From Glaciecola sp. (GTDB lineage Bacteria; Pseudomonadota; Gammaproteobacteria; Enterobacterales; Alteromonadaceae): a DNA stretch of 37,382 nucleotides. The notes under the pieces were generated by a model. That model worked only from the letters and a program-made list of their open reading frames with translations. It did no database searches and was not told the DNA's origin. The translations under genes and the position numbers were made by a program. Positions within the stretch are counted from its first letter, which is position 1. The number at the start of each line of letters is the position of its first letter. This document shows positions 33,829 through 37,382 of the stretch, piece after piece. The stretch spans positions 1-37,382 of the forward strand of contig JAQXDG010000043.1 in NCBI GenBank assembly GCA_029251505.1, written 5' to 3'.

Positions 33829-35011
33829 TTTTCAATTCATCTAAGTAGTCGGCCCAAGCCTGCATCATTTTAATGCGTTCAGGCATCAGTTCTGCTTTAT
33901 TGTAAACGGCTCTCACTCTATCACGAGGAGCGTGTGCTAATTGTAATTCAATTGCATCTGCATTAAACCCTAATTCATTAAGTTGCGTACTCGCAGTATG
34001 CCTAATTCCATGTGAGGTTAAAAATCCACGTCCGAAATGTTCATTAGTATCAGGGTTAACTAACCGGGTAATTGCTACATTTAAGGTGTTTTCTGTCATG
34101 GGCTTTTTGCTTGCGTTAATACTAATAGATGTTAAGAATACATATTCGTATTTACCAGTTAGAGGTTGCATTTGACGAAGAATTTGCAAGGCTTGAGCTG
34201 ATAATGGAACTTTATGATTTCTATTCATCTTCATATCTTCAGCCGGGAAGGTTATAAGCTTATTTGTAAAATCAATATAAGACCATTTCAAAAATCTGAC
34301 GTTAAATGGCCTTAAAAAAACTAAAGTTTGAAAGCGAAGTGCCATTTTTACAGCAAAGTCACCTTTTTGTTGTTCCATCGCCTTTAAAAAAAGTTTTATA
34401 TCTTTGACGTCTGTTAAATGTGCAAAGTTCTGTGGTTTTGTTACTTTTGGAAGTAAACGCTGAAGTCCTTCTGCTGGGTTACTTGTGATAAGTTGAAGGG
34501 TAAGCAAATAATCGAATGTTTGTTTGCAATAATATGATAAACGCTTGGCAGTATCGTCTTTGCCAGCCTCTGCTATGGGCTTTATAAGCTTTAAAAGATC
34601 TAAAGTTGTCACAGTTAACACATCTGTTTTGTCGAGTTTGGGGAATAAATACATTTGCATTCGCCCAAGACGTTTTTCATATGTTCCACTAGCTAATTGT
34701 AAAGTTTTCATTTGTTCAACGGCGTAATAGCTAAATGATTTTGTTTTTGAAGATGCCGCTCTTGGGTCAACTCCTTTTTTGATCAGCACTCTATCATCCT
34801 CGTGCTTTTTTCTAGCATCAGCTAGTGTGATAGAGGGATAAGTACCAATTGTGACAGTAAACCTTTTCCCATTTAATGCAGTGTCATACCTAAATGATTT
34901 AGTGCCAGCTTTACTAATGAATAAATATAATCCACCACCATCAGCTATTTTATAAGATTTGTCCTTAGGTTTTAGATTTTTAACTTTAGCGTCTGTAAGT
35001 GAACGTTTCAT
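33818..35011 (-). CDS. int: P4-type tyrosine integrase
   Basis: A 397-aa site-specific recombinase. The N-terminal DUF4102 arm-binding domain (KNLKPKDKSYKIADGGGLYL) is followed by a SAM-like core-binding region and the catalytic domain. Catalytic residues visible are R234 (FLRPFNVRFLKW), H334-x-x-R337 (TSHGIRHTAS), H360 (LQLAHAPRD) and Y370 (VRAVYNKAE). All are present, so the enzyme is probably active. It starts 141 bases from the right attachment core and its own promoter region contains the arm-type ATACCG sites, which allows autoregulation. Placement at the end away from the intact tRNA is less usual than the tRNA-adjacent arrangement. Confidence 0.95.
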   Translation of the reverse strand: MKRSLTDAKVKNLKPKDKSYKIADGGGLYLFISKAGTKSFRYDTALNGKRFTVTIGTYPSITLADARKKHEDDRVLIKKGVDPRAASSKTKSFSYYAVEQMKTLQLASGTYEKRLGRMQMYLFPKLDKTDVLTVTTLDLLKLIKPIAEAGKDDTAKRLSYYCKQTFDYLLTLQLITSNPAEGLQRLLPKVTKPQNFAHLTDVKDIKLFLKAMEQQKGDFAVKMALRFQTLVFLRPFNVRFLKWSYIDFTNKLITFPAEDMKMNRNHKVPLSAQALQILRQMQPLTGKYEYVFLTSISINASKKPMTENTLNVAITRLVNPDTNEHFGRGFLTSHGIRHTASTQLNELGFNADAIELQLAHAPRDRVRAVYNKAELMPERIKMMQAWADYLDELKNAN

Positions 35012-35032
35012 TGGTAACTCTAATAATGACTG

Positions 35033-35065
35033 ATACCGTTAAAAATACCGCATAATTGACGGTAT
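35033..35065. promoter_or_regulatory. Right arm-type integrase binding sites (putative)
   Basis: ATACCG at 35033-35038 and 35045-35050, with a TTAAAA spacer, repeat the 12-base period seen at the left end. An inverted CGGTAT follows at 35060-35065. They lie between the integrase start and the right attachment core. The binding function is inferred. Confidence 0.62.
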
Positions 35066-35151
35066 TTCAACAAGCTTAACAAGACATAACAAGACTAAAA
35101 AGTCACTATATATCAGTATTAATGGGCGTTTTGGGACTTTTATGGACTTTT

Positions 35152-35177
35152 GTTCGATCCCGGGTCGAGGCACCATT
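35152..35177. repeat. Right attachment core (attR), copy of the tRNA-Phe 3' end
   Basis: 26 bases identical to 4997-5022, covering the T-loop through CCA plus TT. The preceding sequence has no tRNA-like 5' half, so this is a partial tRNA copy and not a gene. It marks the right border of the island. Confidence 0.92.
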
Positions 35178-35185
35178 ATTCTAAG

Positions 35186-35220
35186 AGCCCTGAGCAGAAA
35201 TGTTCGGGGCTTTTTCTTTT
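35186..35220 (+). terminator. Rho-independent terminator, probably the displaced tRNA-Phe terminator
   Basis: AGCCCTGA (35186-35193) pairs with TCGGGGCT (35204-35211, one G-T pair), followed by TTTTTCTTTT. It lies nine bases after the right attachment core on the plus strand, where no plus-strand gene ends. If the island is removed, it stands directly behind tRNA-Phe. Confidence 0.82.
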
Positions 35221-35268
35221 CTAAGCTCGTCTCAATGGGCTATGCAGCCTCATCTAGTCTTGCATTCT

Positions 35269-36099
35269 CTAGTTCTCTAGAAAAGCCCTCACCACATCCT
35301 TGTAATTACGGCTAACCTTAATTTTGTCATATTCTCCCATCATCAAGAAAAACTCGCCTTTTGTATGTGGTATTACTTTGTCTATAAAATCTAAATTAAC
35401 GATGGTTGAACGATGGACACGTTTAAATTGCTTTTCGTCTAATTCTGCTAATATTTCTTTTAGCGTGCAGCGTTTTACGTAAGTTTCACCTCTTACATGC
35501 ACACATACGTAGTCACCAGCAGCATCAATCCACTGTATATCCTGATGTTTTAATAAATGTATCTCGTCCCGATCTTTAATTACGATTTTGCGATTTTTAG
35601 CATAGACAGACTGAGGGTCCTGCTGAGTTAAATCGTCAGCCATCCATGTCACCGTTTTATCATTTTTTTGGTCGATCTGCGCAATTGCACCTATCACTTC
35701 TCGCTTATTCTCGGATTGCTCGTGTGATTTGATTGCGAAGCGATGCAGTGCTCTATCAACGGCCCTTTGAATGCTTTCATCATCAATGGGCTTGAGCACA
35801 TAATCTACGGCATAGGCATCAAACGCTTCAAGCGCATATTGTTGGTAAGCCGTTGCAAAAACGATTAAAGGCATAGTGTCATTTTGCAATTGCTTGACGA
35901 CATCTAAGCCAGATAAGCCCGGCATCTGAATATCTAAAAATAACACATCGGGTGCCAGCTCAATCACCGCTTTTATGGCTTCACGGCCATTGGAGCATTG
36001 AGCAATAACCTCGATGTTGGGCAATTTTTTTAGTTTTGCTGCTAGCAGTTTTAATGCCAGCGGTTCGTCGTCTACAATAATTGTTTTTAATATAGTCAT
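35269..36099 (-). CDS. LytTR-family response regulator
   Basis: A 276-aa two-component regulator. The receiver domain (residues 1-120) has the acidic pair D10-D11, phosphoacceptor D56 in DVLFLDIQMPG, and a conserved lysine in YVLKPID. A linker leads to a C-terminal LytTR DNA-binding domain (HLLKHQDIQWIDAAGDYVCVHV, KRVHRSTIVNLDFI, IKVSRNYK). It overlaps the upstream kinase gene by four bases (ATGA), so the pair is one operon. It is native chromosome, just outside the island. The regulated genes are not identifiable here. Confidence 0.94.
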   Translation of the reverse strand: MTILKTIIVDDEPLALKLLAAKLKKLPNIEVIAQCSNGREAIKAVIELAPDVLFLDIQMPGLSGLDVVKQLQNDTMPLIVFATAYQQYALEAFDAYAVDYVLKPIDDESIQRAVDRALHRFAIKSHEQSENKREVIGAIAQIDQKNDKTVTWMADDLTQQDPQSVYAKNRKIVIKDRDEIHLLKHQDIQWIDAAGDYVCVHVRGETYVKRCTLKEILAELDEKQFKRVHRSTIVNLDFIDKVIPHTKGEFFLMMGEYDKIKVSRNYKDVVRAFLEN

Positions 36100-37205
36100 T
36101 TTGGGTTAGATAATTCGAAAGGCATATTGATGCAAGTAGAGCGTCCGCCGTTTGCAAGTTGTATGGTTTTAATTTCATAATCGTTTTCATAAAGAACTGA
36201 TAAGCGTTGTACTGTATTTTCTAGTCCAATACCGGGTTCATTTTCGATTCGTATTTTAGTGTTTCCGTCGCCTGCGCCGCTATCCTTGATTACAATAATT
36301 AGCCTATTTTGGTTGATGTGCGCCTTGAGTTCAATAATGCCACCTTTTTCGTGCTTTGAAATGGCGTGCTTCATCGAATTTTCTATGATGGGTTGCAATA
36401 ACAAACTTGGCACTAGGGCATATTGAGCCGTGTCATCAACGTTAAAATCAAGCTGTAATCGTTCAGCAAATCGAGTTTTTTCTATTTTTAGATATAGATT
36501 CAAAGCACTAATTTCTTCCCGCAAGGTAATCATAGTGTCTGGGTTATTGTCCAATGAATGACGTAAAAATTGACTCAGTTGCACGGTCATTATTTGGGCT
36601 TTTTCGGACTCTTTAATTTCAATCAATGAGTTGATAGCGTTTAATGTATTATATAAAAAGTGAGGATTAAGCTGATATCGCAACATTTTGAGTTTAGCAT
36701 CGCGAGCGACACTTTGAGCTTCAATGCGCTTAATATGTTCTTTTCGAGTTGCCGCTTCAGCAGTGAGCATAATGTCATGTTCAGATTGTTGCAGATCGAA
36801 ATAACGGATGCCATGAAATAAACCGGTCCAACATAGAAAGATGAAGATGCTTGCAAAAAACCACCCGCCAAATTCATCCCAAACCTCATCAGCTGGAGTT
36901 AACCAAGACAAGGCTTGCATTCTAAAAATTGTCCACAAAAATGCGACTACAAATACAACGAGCATGCCAATAGACAACCTGTATGCTATCGACTTGTCCC
37001 AAATTTTATCAAAAGTTCGATATAGAAAAACTGAAAACAGCATACCAAGTAAACCCTGAAGGACAGTATGTATGACATTTTCTAGCGAGAATTGGTTGTA
37101 CCACAACGTTAACGTGACAAAACTAACAATGCTTAAAAATAGCCAAAAGCTAGCCTGCCAGAACCAAAACCGATGTAGGGGATTTTGTTTAATTACACTG
37201 GTCAT
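36096..37205 (-). CDS. LytS-like sensor histidine kinase
   Basis: A 369-aa inner-membrane kinase. Four hydrophobic segments lie in the first 135 residues (for example FWLFLSIVSFVTLTLW and IFIFLCWTGLF). A short coiled linker leads to the His_kinase domain with H182 in LRYQLNPHFLYNTLNAI, then the ATPase part with an N-box (LLLQPIIENSMKHAI) and G-boxes (DSGAGDG, GIGLENTVQRL). There is no large extracytoplasmic sensor, so the signal is probably sensed in the membrane. It is paired with the LytTR regulator downstream. The 177 bases upstream to the window edge hold no recognised gene. Confidence 0.93.
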   Translation of the reverse strand: MTSVIKQNPLHRFWFWQASFWLFLSIVSFVTLTLWYNQFSLENVIHTVLQGLLGMLFSVFLYRTFDKIWDKSIAYRLSIGMLVVFVVAFLWTIFRMQALSWLTPADEVWDEFGGWFFASIFIFLCWTGLFHGIRYFDLQQSEHDIMLTAEAATRKEHIKRIEAQSVARDAKLKMLRYQLNPHFLYNTLNAINSLIEIKESEKAQIMTVQLSQFLRHSLDNNPDTMITLREEISALNLYLKIEKTRFAERLQLDFNVDDTAQYALVPSLLLQPIIENSMKHAISKHEKGGIIELKAHINQNRLIIVIKDSGAGDGNTKIRIENEPGIGLENTVQRLSVLYENDYEIKTIQLANGGRSTCINMPFELSNPK

Positions 37206-37382
37206 CGGGGAGATAGATTACCTTTTTATTAAGGAACAGGAGTATAGAAACGCGTTCTCATATAACAAAATAGTAACAGATATATTAGCGAATAAATAGC
37301 AAAGGTAAGAAACGCATATCGCCCTCTCAACAATCAAGAGGATGAATGGTTAGATATTGATAAAAGTAAATATTATCAATGT

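Larger units (their letters stand above)
4997..35177. mobile_element. Integrated P4-like genomic island in tRNA-Phe with sugar-catabolism cargo
   Basis: The segment is bounded by a perfect 26-bp direct repeat of the tRNA-Phe 3' end (4997-5022 and 35152-35177). It contains a P4-type tyrosine integrase, an AlpA-type regulator and a P4-type primase-helicase at its right end. Similar tandem ATACCG arm-type motifs flank both inner ends. The chromosome outside reads sensibly when the two ends are joined: tRNA-Phe followed directly by a terminator. No relaxase, conjugation or phage structural gene is visible, so mobility would rely on excision plus a helper or on transformation. The metabolic cargo could have been acquired in more than one step, as suggested by the scarred stretch at 21.5-24.9 kb. 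Confidence 0.88.

Noticed and set aside
35152-35177. A second tRNA gene at the right end
   Set aside because: Only the T-arm and acceptor 3' half are present. There is no 5' half, so this is the attachment copy.

Overview
The window looks like a chromosome segment of a marine gammaproteobacterium of the Alteromonadales type. Clues are the housekeeping genes (trmB, rsmC, glgA, mutY, a YggX-type gene), a TonB-dependent receptor next to a tryptophan-halogenase-like flavoprotein, a GH97 alpha-galactosidase and a vSGLT-type sugar symporter. Species cannot be fixed from the sequence alone.

Layout. (1) 1-5020 is ordinary chromosome: glgA, rsmC and trmB on the minus strand, then mutY, yggX and tRNA-Phe(GAA) on the plus strand. 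(2) About 4997-35177 is an integrated element of roughly 30 kb. A 26-bp copy of the tRNA-Phe 3' end is repeated at 35152-35177, beside a P4-type tyrosine integrase (33818-35011). Similar paired ATACCG arm-type sites lie just inside both ends. (3) 35186-37382 is chromosome again: a terminator that probably once served tRNA-Phe, and a LytTR response regulator/LytS-like kinase pair.

Inside the element, the left end (5.1-7.5 kb) carries palindromic repeats and a toxin-antitoxin-like pair: an Xre-ImmA/IrrE protein and a PIN-domain gene broken by a one-base frameshift. The centre (7.6-21.5 kb) is a sugar-utilisation locus: TonB-dependent receptor, TPR/2OG-oxygenase-like protein, tryptophan-halogenase-like protein, LacI regulator, galT, galK, periplasmic GH97 alpha-galactosidase, Na+/galactose symporter and galE. 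Three near-identical LacI-type operators precede the receptor and galT. A scarred stretch (21.5-24.9 kb) holds a GNAT gene, an IS66-like remnant, an intact IS3-family element and a truncated secreted protein. A second sugar module (24.9-29.9 kb) has a cytoplasmic GH32 invertase, its LacI regulator, a sucrose-permease-like transporter and the C-terminal remnant of a secreted fructanase. The right end (30.0-35.2 kb) is a satellite-like replication/integration module: primase-helicase, a 98-aa protein, AlpA, a 241-aa unknown and the integrase.

Together the cargo makes a nearly complete route for raffinose-type oligosaccharides (inference). The receptor takes the alpha-galactoside across the outer membrane and GH97 removes galactose in the periplasm. 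The symporter imports galactose for GalK/GalT/GalE, while the LacY/CscB-type permease imports sucrose for the GH32 enzyme. No fructokinase, galM or conjugation gene is present. The main interpretation is therefore a tRNA-targeted, P4-like element carrying a catabolic pathway.
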